A DNA stretch of 64,000 nt from Ustulina deusta (Eukaryota; Ascomycota; Sordariomycetes; Xylariales; Xylariaceae). The stretch spans positions 3,286,001 to 3,350,000 of the forward strand of contig JAJNNX010000001.1 of the NCBI GenBank assembly GCA_023159155.1. Reading direction: 5' to 3'. Positions 11,144 to 21,998 of this stretch are shown here, in pieces (position 1 is the stretch's first letter; every line of letters starts with the position of its first letter). The position numbers and the translations under genes were made by a program. The notes under the pieces are model-generated. The model had not been told where the DNA came from. It saw only the letters and a program-made list of their open reading frames with translations, and did no database searches.

Positions 11144-14039
11144 GAGGGGGAGATACAGCAGTCGTAGGCATGGGAAATAGTTCGTAGCATGGGTAGTGTG
11201 GCTCTCAGTGTATGGACGCACATGATGGATTAACATAGTAACCCTCGGTACCTAACCTAGGTAGATACCTACATATATGTATTCCTTCTCAAGCCTCTCC
11301 CCTATGGAAGCTAGTTCAAAAACATTGATTGTAGGATATGGTCCGTCGGTGTCTCGAAATGCCCGAAAGAAAGCAAAAAAGACGAAAGGGACTAGGGGGC
11401 GAGGTGAGTCAAGTGACACAGAGTATATGAATTCGCTCTTCTCGTACAGTCGATATAGCCATGGTGTTGTTGCCCGACTTCCCGTTTGGCTCTGGGAGTG
11501 ATACGACCATAGTAATTGCACAACTGGCTGAGAATATATGGAAACAATGCAGTAGGTGTGGCCATGCATGCAGGTGTGCAATCGGCAAATCTTGTGCCTC
11601 TCCAGAGCTCCATCCTGTGGCCACCCATTGCTGATAAAGACAGGCTGCGTGAGGGCATAGCAGCAATCAGTAAGGCGTCAGTCGGTAACCAAGTATGAAA
11701 TACCATCCTTGGAAGATATGGATGCATAGTATGTCGGCCGCGTGCATCGCTGTCCGCATTGTTCTACCACGGAGCTTCAGCGTGTGGCCGCACCTGCAAG
11801 ATGCTCGGGCGCCAGCATATTACGATATCTCATTCCCCTATGCGCATGGGTTCTGGCATGGGCATTGAATCTCGCATTTCCCAGCTCTTCCCGTTCTTCG
11901 TCTGACCTACGAATTCGGCGGGGTTGTCTGATGATGAATAATTCGAGATATTGCCGTCTACGGAAATATGCAAGATGACTCTTTGGGTCGACATCGCTGC
12001 CTGTGGCGTTTTGGCAGCACACTCAACAGCATGAGCATCAGCATTTGCAGCGCTTGATGCGGCCGATGTTGAGTCGAATGATGAGCGCTGGCATCGGTAT
12101 CTTATGTTTGCTGCGTTGTGATAAACACTGCACCCACCAATCCCGCTGGCCGTTGGCGCGCGCACATGTGCGTTGGCGTACTGGAGCAGTTGGATATCCT
12201 TCTATACAACGCATCGAAGGAACCGAAGTTCGCCAGGAGCGAGGAAGTGCCTGCTTGCTTTGAGTACCGGGATAGTGCCAATACTACCTAATACCCGCCC
12301 GCCATTATGACGAAGGTTGATCAGGTGGTCGTCTAGGTAGCATTACGTGCATATAGTAAGATACGTTCCAGCAGCCCACAGTTGGGTAACAACATGGTTG
12401 ATTCTTGTGGCTTTACCGACACGAGGGATACTTGACGGGTACTACTAGGGCCAGACCAGACCGCTTTCTCCATTTTGGGAATAATGTGCCTACACTAGTG
12501 CAGTCGTATGCAGACTAAAATCTCGTGTGAGTGTACACTACTGTATGAGGGCTGGTCGAAACGCGGCGAGTTTCAAGTTGGTGGTACCCCTGTCGGCTCG
12601 ATCCCTAGACGACCCCTGGCAATGCCCTTGCGCGTCGCACTATGACTCGCTGAATCGAGAGCGCCACGGAACACGGACCAATCAACCTGAGGCCTGCATG
12701 TCATACTGTATTTGATATGCGTTGCCTCACCTCGCCTCAAATAGTCGTGAGCCTTTTCGGTTTGTTTTTTCACGGGTACACTCACCCGTCGATCATGTGC
12801 CACCGGTGCTCCTTTCGAATCTCTCTCGGCAAGACATCTGACATGGGTGAGGAGAGACGAAAAGAGGGTGCTTTCATCCTGTCAGGCCGTCTTTTTACAA
12901 TACCTACACTACAGAAAATATACTAGGTATTATAGATGAATACTAAGATTAGCATTTTGCCAAAAAAGAGCGGTCATCATGCCGCATCCATTGTTGCGAC
13001 CCAATAGGATTGCCCCAGCCCTTTTATTGTTCAAGAGGTCTTCCAGTACATACTTGTCGTACCGGCATTGTTCGTTACCTAGCCCAAGGGGCGAATGGAT
13101 GAGATCCAATGACAGACCAGGAATGTTCAGATGCTGCCCAATTCGCTACTGCACTCTAAAAGGACCGCGCTGCCAGCCAATACGCCGTCAGAAAAGTAAA
13201 GGACTTGCAAAAGCACAGCAAAAGACGGGAATAGAGGTTGGCTGATGGGAGACAGCAGAGGATATACTGCCAGCACTGTATATACCAAGATACTTACTCG
13301 TATATACTACTGCATGGATGCAAAGAAAAGGAGCATCACTCTCTCGAGCCTACAGTCGAGAGATGTGCCAGTAATCAATAATCGCTTATACGTGTAACGT
13401 GATTCCGTGTTCAATCCTGTAGCGGGAGGTATGACAGTGGCTTGAGCTGTGGGTGGATCAAACTGGAGTGAGTGCACTGTACACTAGACTAGATGACAGC
13501 CTCTGGACGCTAGCCTGGATACGCCATGTCTGATGTACGGATGCTGTACTACCTACCTACTTAGATATGTGGCCATTGTACAGTAAGGCAGGTAGGTAGG
13601 TAGTGTTCAGAAAGAGCGCTGCTACATGTATTCATTCAATTATACTTACAGATAGAAGGCGAGATAATAAATAGCTCAACCTATGGCCCCACAACCAAAC
13701 CACGGCTTGGCCGTCTGTTTGCTATGAAAAGTTCTTTGTTGGAAGCTGGGCTGCAATCAATTGTATTCATGGATTGCATTCAATCATGCTAGCGGCGCTA
13801 GGCTGGTGTTGCTGGCTGTCACAATCCCTGCCTGGCTGGGTTTCACTTTCCCGCAGTGCTTGAGACTGTAGTATCGAGAGCCAATGAAAACCCAGAATTG
13901 TGTGAGAATTCAGCATGGTACAAGAATAGAGACGGCTCAGCGCTTGGCACAATAGAAAACGACACTGGAAAATCGGGCCTGAAAGCGGCAACACCTGGTA
14001 CATTTATCCGTTACCTCAGCACCGCCTATCTTACCGTGG

Positions 14040-14265
14040 CATCCTAGGTATCTACATAGCCGTGTTGCATCCTACTGGTAGGTACTGCGGTACCTAGGTG
14101 TTGCTCGATGGAGGTAGGTACTTACTGGTACTCTCCGTATCTCTTCTATGCCACACTAGATGCACCAGCGTCAGCCCGCCCCCAGGGAAACATTACCACA
14201 AGCTACAAGGCTGTACTGTTACCTAGGTAGGTACCTCAGGTACCTAGTAGGTAGGTAGGTATGTA
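14040..14265. repeat. TACCTAGGTAGGTACC-type micro-repeat cluster
   Basis: Repeated, largely self-complementary runs of TAGG/CCTA (for example ACCTAGGTAGGTACCTCAGG from 14,222) dominate this stretch. The same motif is scattered through intergenic DNA across the window (9.7, 13.55, 39.02, 55.36, 60.12 and 60.38 kb), so it is a genome-wide spacer habit rather than a locus-specific element. Confidence 0.6.
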
Positions 14266-14911
14266 TATTGGCGCCCTTCCAGCAGCGCAGTGCATCACGA
14301 CAGCCACCAAGAACCTACTCTACAGTACCTACACTAAGTGGGTAGGTGGGTTAGATAGTGGAAGTGCCATACTTAAGTACCTATTTCTATGTGCATCAGG
14401 TACCCTGTCCACTCCTATTTCCGGGTTCCTCTTCCTGGGCTAAGCGACACTATCCCCATCTCCCCTCCATTCTTTCTTGAGCCTGTCCTCCCCCATTCAC
14501 TTCGGCCGCATCCATTTGCAACAACGCGTAGATCCTTTGCCCGCGTCATTTCTTCTCCTACTTCCTCGTTCGCTGTTTTTGTCTTTTCTTCTTCCTACGA
14601 CCCTCTTCAGGATTCAAAATACCTGGTCCCGGAGGAAACGATCAACGCGGAGAGTCTTACATCATTTCCTGCTAATCTACCTGAATCCTTGACCGTCGGT
14701 CACATCTGCCAATTCCACATCTGAAACCGCCAAAGCGGTCCCTCGCAAGTAATCGGAAGCTCAATCAGTCCATTTATCACATGGTCGGCTTGTTCTATTA
14801 AGCCACGCCCGGTCGACGACGCCCTCCGCTTTGTCCAACCTCGCGCCACTCTGAAAGGAGGGAGTCGAGGCGGGCAAAGAGAACGAGACAACAAGACCGA
14901 AAGAACCCCCA

Positions 14912-14929
14912 ATGTCGACTTGGTCGTAA
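14912..14929 (+). promoter_or_regulatory. Short upstream ORF in the STE11 leader
   Basis: An ATG 53 bp upstream of the STE11 start opens a five-codon frame (MSTWS, then TAA), out of frame with STE11. If the leader starts upstream of it, it could reduce initiation at STE11. Transcription of this base is assumed, not seen. Confidence 0.3.
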
Positions 14930-14964
14930 GGTTCTATTCTCTTGTCTTCCACCATACCGCTAGA

Positions 14965-17738
14965 ATGGCGATGCTCGCCTCGAAAACGTCATTTTCAGCC
15001 TCGTTGTCGTCGAGTGCTACGACCCTCGTGGGGAACACACCCTCCTCTAACATGTCGCACACAAGAAGAGCCCTTGCCATGCCTACCTCGGGCCAACCCT
15101 TCGCCAGCCCGACCGAATCCGAATTCTCAGATATCGATGGCCCTGATGTTGTTAAGAACTGGACCGAGGACCAAGTTTGCGAATACCTGAGGAGTGTCAA
15201 GTGCGGTGAATATGAGAAATTGTTTCGAAAAAACAACATCAATGGGGAGAATCTACTAGAGATGGACAAGGAAGTCCTCAAGGAGATGGGCATCGATAAG
15301 GTCGGCGACCGAGTGCGACTCTTCCTGGGCATTAAGAAGCTGCGGACGAAAGCATACGCGAATCAGAAGAAGCGGAATCGGGTAAGACTTCTTACTAACC
15401 AAGCGAATGACTCAATCGGGCTTCTGACAAGTTAACATGTTAGGATTCATTTGCTCTACTCGACAGCCAGTATACACCCCCGTCGGCCTCTCCACGGCCT
15501 GGCAATTTGGTCATTCGCTCTAAGAGGTATTCTCAAGTGTCTGGTCTTGGGATGAATCCAGCGATCGAGGCAGCAAAACCGGCTTCGCGACCCGAATCAC
15601 CACTACACACGGCCGACATTCGATCCGCTAGGCAGCCTTGGTACCCTCAAAATCAGTCGTATATGATCAATACAGCACCTACTACGAGAGGACCTACCTC
15701 ACCCCCAGAGACCCTTGCGTCTGGCCGATTGGTAATGACTCATACACGGAATAATTCTAGTCAGGATGGTTCGCTGATGGCTGCGTTACCACAGGACCAA
15801 GATTTCATTCGCGTTATATCGACAGGAGGTATTACAAAGGTAGTCAAAGTAGCTGGCTGCCACACCTGTGAAGAGGTGATGCGTGTAACCCTCCGAAAAT
15901 TTGCTCTCCGAGAGGATCATGACCGTAATTTTTGTTTCTGGGTATTAGCCGGCGTTGACCCAGATCCTAGACAATGTCGTCGCCTCGGCGATACTGAGCT
16001 GTGGCGCATCATCAATGATCAGAAACGCCCCGAGAGAAATAGGCTAATTCTCCGGAAAGTGCCATCTGGAGAACCCGGGGAACACGAGCTGCTGCGAGCT
16101 GCAGCTATCGGCATGGAAGAAGCCCAGCAAAAACACGCCCGTGCTCTCGAGAGCGTCGACAAGCGGAGTCAGCTGAAAGTACAGAAACTATTGGGTGAGA
16201 GCTGGAGTGAAGGACTTCAACAACCTCTTTCACCGATATCAGTTCAAGTCCGGGAGAGGAATCTGCATAATACAGTTCGAGATCTAGAAGGCCCAGCCCC
16301 AAGCCCGACGAAAGTTCGGCGTAAGGTCATTCTCAGACCATTCGGTGGACTAAGACCGCCGAGTGAATTGATTACGTCAGACCTCACCTCATACTTCCCT
16401 GACCACCCCAGGGAAGATATTGATCGAACTGCTCGGCTATCCATGCGAAGATCAACCAGACTAAGCAAGGTCAACAGCCGGCTTAGTGTCGCTAGCAATT
16501 TCAGCTTTGCCTCTAGTATCCAGGATGCGCCGCCCATCCCAACCATCGCCGACAGCTGGCTCAGCAATGGCCATCTTGCCAAGGTCAAAGCACGCGAGGC
16601 TCAGGGGCGTCTACCTCATACTTATAGGGACTCTGTAACTTCCTCAGTCCTCGACACGTTACAGGAAGAGTCTCCTATTGAGCCGAATCGGAAATCTTAT
16701 GTCTCGTTCGCAGATAGTGGATCTGATACCAATCCCGTTAGTATTACAGATCCGGAAGGTAACATCATTCGACACAGTTATTTCGACGAGACAAGCACAC
16801 AAGGTTCTGAATCCCTTAAGGATCTAACACAAGCCCTGAGCGAAGATGGAGAAGACGCAGATGAGGAGCTCGCGAGCTTCCTCGCTGGTGAATCCTGGGA
16901 TGATAACAAGTGGATGAAGGGTGCCTTGATTGGCCAAGGTTCATTCGGCAGCGTATATCTGGCCTTGCATGCCGTAACCGGAGAGCTGCTCGCCGTCAAA
17001 CAGGTAGAGGCCCCTTCGCCGGGCGCTAACAGCCAGACCGATGCCCGTAAGAAGAGCATGATCGAGGCCCTGAAGCGTGAGATTGGCCTTCTACGAGATC
17101 TTCGACATCCGAATATCGTCCAATACTTGGGCTGCGGCTCATCCAACGAGTACTTGAATATTTTCCTCGAATACGTTCCCGGCGGATCCGTGCAGACCAT
17201 GCTCAATTCGTATGGCGCTCTGCCAGAGCCCTTAGTCCGCAGCTTCGTGAGACAAATCCTCGAGGGGCTGTCATATCTGCACAATCGAGACATCATCCAC
17301 CGCGATATCAAGGGTGCCAACATTCTGGTTGATAATAAGGGTACAATCAAGATTTCTGACTTCGGAATCAGCAAGAAACTTGAAGCCACAAACATCCTTA
17401 GCGGTGCAAATAACAATAAAAATCGACCATCTCTCCAGGGATCCGTATTCTGGATGGCACCAGAGGTGGTCAAGCAGACATCCTACACACGCAAAGCAGA
17501 CATTTGGTCTCTTGGATGCTTGGTTGTCGAGATGATGACAGGCCAACATCCTTTCCCCGACTGCAGCCAACTGCAGGCCATCTTCAAAATCGGCGGTGGC
17601 AAAGCTGCGCCCACCATTCCCGACAACGCCAGTGCCGAGGCAGTGGAGTTTTTGAGCAGGACCTTCGAGATCGATCATAATCTACGACCCAGTGCAGACG
17701 ATCTCCGGCTAAGTCCGTTCTTGACCCCCATTACCTAG
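14965..17738 (+). CDS. STE11: MAP kinase kinase kinase Ste11 (SAM-RA-kinase)
   Basis: Exons 14965-15381 and 15444-17738, 903 residues. The 62 nt intron (GTAAGA...GTTAG) falls just after the SAM domain. Domains in order: SAM (about 64-126, NWTEDQVCEYLRSVKCGEYE); Ras-association (about 260-345, FIRVISTGGITKVVKVAGC); a disordered linker; and a Ser/Thr kinase (from about 629). The kinase has the loop GQGSFGSVY, catalytic Lys658 in AVKQ, HRDIKGAN with Asp760, DFG with Asp778 and MAPE. It is the top kinase of the Fus3/Kss1-type mating, filamentation and, in pathogens, infection cascade, acting downstream of Ste50/Ras and above Ste7. The ATG at 14965 is the first in-frame ATG (context AGAATGG); further upstream the frame opens only with a TTG. 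All catalytic residues are intact. Confidence 0.97.
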
Positions 17739-17747
17739 GAAGTCGAC

Positions 17748-18128
17748 ATGCCTCATTTCTCGGCTAGTTGGGATCGTGCGATAGCTAGGCTGTGCCCCGA
17801 ATGGCTAGAAGAACTAGTTAATGAAGATGAGACGGGAGATTCTGGCCTTGATGTAGAGATGTCACTGCGGTTGTTCGAAGATTTGCCTCTTCAGCCACTA
17901 CCTTTAATGTTGGCTTCTTTGGACGATGAAGGCTTTAAAGACTTATCTTCACAGGAGATATCGGCGATTGAGGCCACGTTCGATGTTTCGAGCACCCTGG
18001 GAGCCGCTAGGAGTGTCCTCGAGAGAAGCCTAAGCCGTGACTCCTCTCCTGCTTCGGTTCTCTTGAGAGCCACATCTGACTTGAGGCCGAGAAAATGCTT
18101 TGATAATGACGATGAGAGGGACGAGTAG
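17748..18128 (+). CDS. Hypothetical 126-residue ORF just after the STE11 stop
   Basis: It begins with an ATG three codons after the STE11 TAG and is in the same frame, with no stop for 126 codons. The predicted protein is acidic and Leu/Ser-rich with likely helices (EISAIEATFD, AARSVLERSLSRD) and resembles no family I know. It could be a small separate gene, a C-terminal extension made by stop-codon readthrough, or chance. The STE11 kinase domain is complete without it and Ste11 proteins normally end there, so readthrough is not needed for function. Confidence 0.3.
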   Translation: MPHFSASWDRAIARLCPEWLEELVNEDETGDSGLDVEMSLRLFEDLPLQPLPLMLASLDDEGFKDLSSQEISAIEATFDVSSTLGAARSVLERSLSRDSSPASVLLRATSDLRPRKCFDNDDERDE

Positions 18129-20342
18129 AAGGTGTTCTGTGTTCCCCGAGTCTGGACTTGCTCGCCCAGAATGCGCTGCGAGTTCAATTACAGGCCGGCG
18201 CCCTCTACCGGGCATTGCCAAGGTTTCGTCATGTTTTTATAGGAGGTACCCGGACCTCCACTGTTGATATGTGATGTTTGACCGACATGGCCTTGAAAAT
18301 GTTTTATTACGATCATGAGCTTTTCTGTTCTCTGGCAGGCCATTATGAATGATGCAAGAAGCATAGAACAGGAGCGTATACATAGGCAGACACGAGCTAC
18401 GTTTGATACCATGTGCATTAACAAGCAAGCAACCAAACATTCCGAATTGAAGGCGTTTGTTCATATAAGATCCCCCGGTTTCGTTTTGGGCTTTCTGGGT
18501 TGAACCTGTGATGTAGGCTTAGCTGTTAGATCAACCGGAAACTTCACTGTTTGTCTTCAGGGTCTCAGAGAGTATAGACATGTGAGTAAGTGAGTAGTGG
18601 TGGGTTTCGTAGACGTAGGCAGAAGCCTTCGTCTCGTTGATGGATTTGCACATATGCTATCGGATATGATCTCAGGACAAGCGTCGTATCTGATTATGCT
18701 AGGCTGTCGGCTTAATTACATGTGATCCCTCTGTCTGGGTGTGATGTAGTTAGTCGAAGAGATACGCAGCAAGGCACGCGTATGTGACAATCCGGACCTA
18801 GCCGTACGCGAGCCTTTTAGGTTGCACGGATTGTGGGCAAAGAAAGTAAGTGAGATAACGGGATATGTGAAAGCGGGCTACATTCTCTCTGTGTTTCTCT
18901 ACGTGTGTATGTGTGTGTGTGTGTGTGTGCATGCCCTTTCGAAGCCTAGACGAGAGTATAGTTCGATAGTAAGCTCTCGTTTAGTCTCGAGGCTGTATAG
19001 AACTTCCCTTTCCCACTTCAGATCAACTTAGTACCTCGCCTGCCTTCCGTAGCCTGAAGACGACGAAGAGGAGAAGAGTTGTGCACAAGCGTGTAGTGGA
19101 AGCACGCTAGTAAGCGCCGAGCGGAGGACACGGAATAGGAGGAGAGTCCTTGATCCCATTCACTTGCAGGGGAGACCTGGATTGTCTATCTTCTTCTTTA
19201 CGGTGTATCGACTGACTGACTGAGTATCTGTATCAGTCTGGCATGGCTCTCGTGTTTTCACCTACGCAGTACATACTCACTCACACATCTACTTAGCCAT
19301 CCCCCAACTACTTGTACACTAAGCAAATACAAACGGAGATTTAACAAGCCAAATAGGAAAACCTGAGATCGATCAACGTAGATGGATCAGCTGATGCAAA
19401 ACGTGATGGGGGGGGCTGCTGTCCGCTCGGCCGAGGTGGTTTTGGACGGGATAGTTCATATAGACCCCCCTCGCAATAGCGTGACACAGCCCTCACTCGC
19501 AGAATAACGTCAATGCTTCAGGGGACAATGCAACGATTAATTGATACCACTATAGTTCTCTCATTTTGACCGGCGAGTTTACTGAACCCGTCAATGGTCG
19601 TCTGGGAGAGTCTGAATGAGCGGAGAATACACATGAGTAACATCCGGACTACATACAAGGATTAGGACAATTTAGCATCGGTAGGAAGAGATCAAGTTAT
19701 TGAGACGAGCAAACTGTCGTATATTGCACGAGGCTGTCTCTGGTTCGCACTGGGCAAAACCATCCAACTCATCAATGAGATGGCAAAGCTATCCTAAAAT
19801 TTGACCTTCCCGGCATCCCCGGCATGTATAGCTGGCTGCCTTAGCAACGATACTATGGTTACATCCGTTGTTACAAAAGGGACCCCCATCAGGTCCTACA
19901 TACATGCTATTAATGCGCATAGCTTTATCCGTGCGAACCACGCCCGGCGCCGCTCTACCTCGAGCCCGCGGGGCGAAATTCTAAGTCGAAATTCAAATGT
20001 CCTTGGAGAAAAGAAAAGCGTTTTTTTGTAGCTCTTTCTGAGAGTTTTCAAAATCCAAGCGCCAAATTGCCATGCCAGATAAACATAAAAGTGATGCGAT
20101 AATGGTTGTAAATATTTCAATGCTCCAACTCCCCAAGATGCCGAAACCCTATGACTGGTTTTTGTGTCCGTGAGGACAACCTAGCCAAACTTCTAGATAA
20201 AACCCCGTCTATAGATCTCGTTCGTGAGGATGTAAAGCATGTCGTTAATATGGTGAGAGAAAGTGTTCAGATGTAGCGGAAATGATTGATGGTGTGGGGC
20301 GTCGGGATGGTGATATGGTGGTGGAGCTGTCACCAAGGACAC
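18129..20342. other. Convergent intergenic region with a GT microsatellite
   Basis: This stretch lies between the 3' ends of STE11 and the CBM48 gene. Its only distinct element is a (GT)n tract at about 18,904-18,930. ORFs here are short and without motifs. I see no RNA gene. Confidence 0.5.
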
Positions 20343-21998
20343 TCAGAGTGGCTTTTCGCGAATGACATCGTTCATCCAATTTACGTCGCCAACGAGATCA
20401 TCGAGACCGATGTCGACGTTGGGAAGACCGAAGAGACTGTTGGTATCAACGGGGCTGCTGTTGTGAGTCTGAGAAACCAACGCCGGAGACTCCAGGGATT
20501 GCAAAACACCGCGTGTATTTGAATGTTTGTTATCCGTTAAAGCTCGGGGAAGACTGTAGCTCGTTATGGGTGCTCGGAGCCCTGAAGCATCGTTGTCCCG
20601 GTTATCTTGCTTCATGTCACCAAGCAAAGTCTGCTCGCCTTCGTAAGAAGCGAGGTCCTCGTCGTCATCCGAGTCATCAAAGAAAGAAAACTGACTCAAG
20701 CCTTGTGAAATATTTGAACGAGGCGAAGCTGCAGACGCCAAGCTTGACGAGGCCACGGACAGAGTGGAATGGGACCGTGGAATATCCAGTTTGGTAGGGG
20801 CAACGGTTGATTGCTGCTCGTTGGCTAAGTTCCCCTTAGCGTTGAAGACTGGGGCCGCGAGTGTTTGAGTAGTCGTATTTCTACTGTGGCTTGCTGGTGG
20901 TGCTGATAACCCTCCTCGTTGAAAAGGGGGAGGCGATAGATTTGTAAACGAAGTGTTCTCCGATACTGTAGTATTCGCAAAGTTATCGTCATCATCGTTC
21001 TCCTCAGTCTCCTCCTCGATGTCGTCTGGGATCGAAAAACCAGGCGCCGGCTCTGTGGTGGCCGAGGCACTGGGTAGATCGTCAGACAAGAACCTCCTCA
21101 AAGACTCTGGGGATAGTTCTCGCGAGCGTATGCTACCGGACGGCGTGACGCTACGAGACTCAAGGGATGGATCGTGCACTTCAACGAACACGTCCTCCAT
21201 TTCGCTCAAGGTAGATTTCCGCCCACGCTCGGCTTCTCGGTCACGTAACCTGAACCCCAAAATCCGGCGCGCCGTACCAGTCCAACTCGGCGCAGGCGAA
21301 ACCGAACGTGTAGCTCGTTTAGGGAGAATTGAGGAAGCGGATGCGAGACGGAATTCTCGCCGGTTGCCTGGCACTGGTGCTGGCCGAGGTGTTGCAAACC
21401 TATCGATAGGGTCCATCGTCTTGTAGTCAGTGTTCCGCAGAGAATTCATTGAAGCACTCTTTAGTCTTGTCCGACGCTCCAAAGGCACGTCGAGTGTGTT
21501 CACTGTCTGGCCTGGAAGGAAGGGACAGGCCGTCGTCGTAGGCAATGAGGGATTGTGAGTCTCTGTTGAACCGTCTACTTCATACTAGAATTGGTAAGCA
21601 TGATGAAAGGGCATTGAAGATATGGCTTATACTCACGTAGTAATAGTACCTTTGGCCCATCTTCAGTCCTCCACGCCTTTCTGAAGTTGTAGGCACGTCG
21701 CCATCACAGATAATTTTGTCGAAGTTATGGCATCCCCGCCATTCACCACGATCACGTCGAGAATCCCGTTCCATTTTGTGACGTATGGTAAAGTTGTCCC
21801 ACGATCCAAGCAGCTGAACCGACAAGACGGAAGGGTGTGTTTGTCTGGGGGGACTAGTCAGCTTTTATCTGCTTGGTCTGCCCAGTTGGATGGGTTGAGT
21901 GCTAATAGATAACCGAAGGAAAGATCGGCAGATGACTCGTAAAGGATGAGGAAATGATCGCCTATATACACTAACGTGTACATCAATGACGGCGCCAT
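20343..21998 (-). CDS. Glycogen-binding (AMPK/CBM48-type) domain protein
   Basis: Minus-strand exons 21998-21976, 21844-21637 and 21584-20343 give 490 residues. The 23 nt first exon encodes MAPSLMYT and is joined through a 131 nt intron (GTTAGT...CCCAG) in correct phase; the second intron is 52 nt. Residues 12-110 match the AMPK glycogen-binding fold as found in a conserved fungal family: SVQLLGSWDNF, GEWRGCHNF, RGGLKMGQRYYYYYEVDG, then TTACPFLPGQTVNTLDVP. The rest is long, Ser/Thr/Asp-rich and probably disordered, with an acidic patch (EEETEENDDDDNF) and a conserved-looking C-terminus (DIGLDDLVGDVNWMNDVI). Glycogen or starch-like glucan binding is expected from the family. No catalytic domain is present, so a regulatory or scaffold role is inferred. 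Confidence 0.85.

Larger units (their letters stand above)
9205..14964. other. Long gene-poor interval upstream of STE11
   Basis: These 5.8 kb separate the divergent PH-LRR gene and STE11. Open frames are short (at most 111 codons), overlap on both strands and carry no recognisable motif, so none is annotated. Contents worth noting are TACCTAGGTAGG micro-repeats (9,684-9,730; 13,545-13,605; 14,040-14,265) and a stretch at 11,086-11,143 related to one at 29,885-29,942. The last 500 bp before STE11 are pyrimidine-rich, as in many fungal 5' leaders. Confidence 0.5.

Noticed and set aside
16778..17473. 231-codon minus-strand frame over the STE11 kinase domain
   Set aside because: It is antisense to clearly conserved kinase motifs and shows no family motif of its own.
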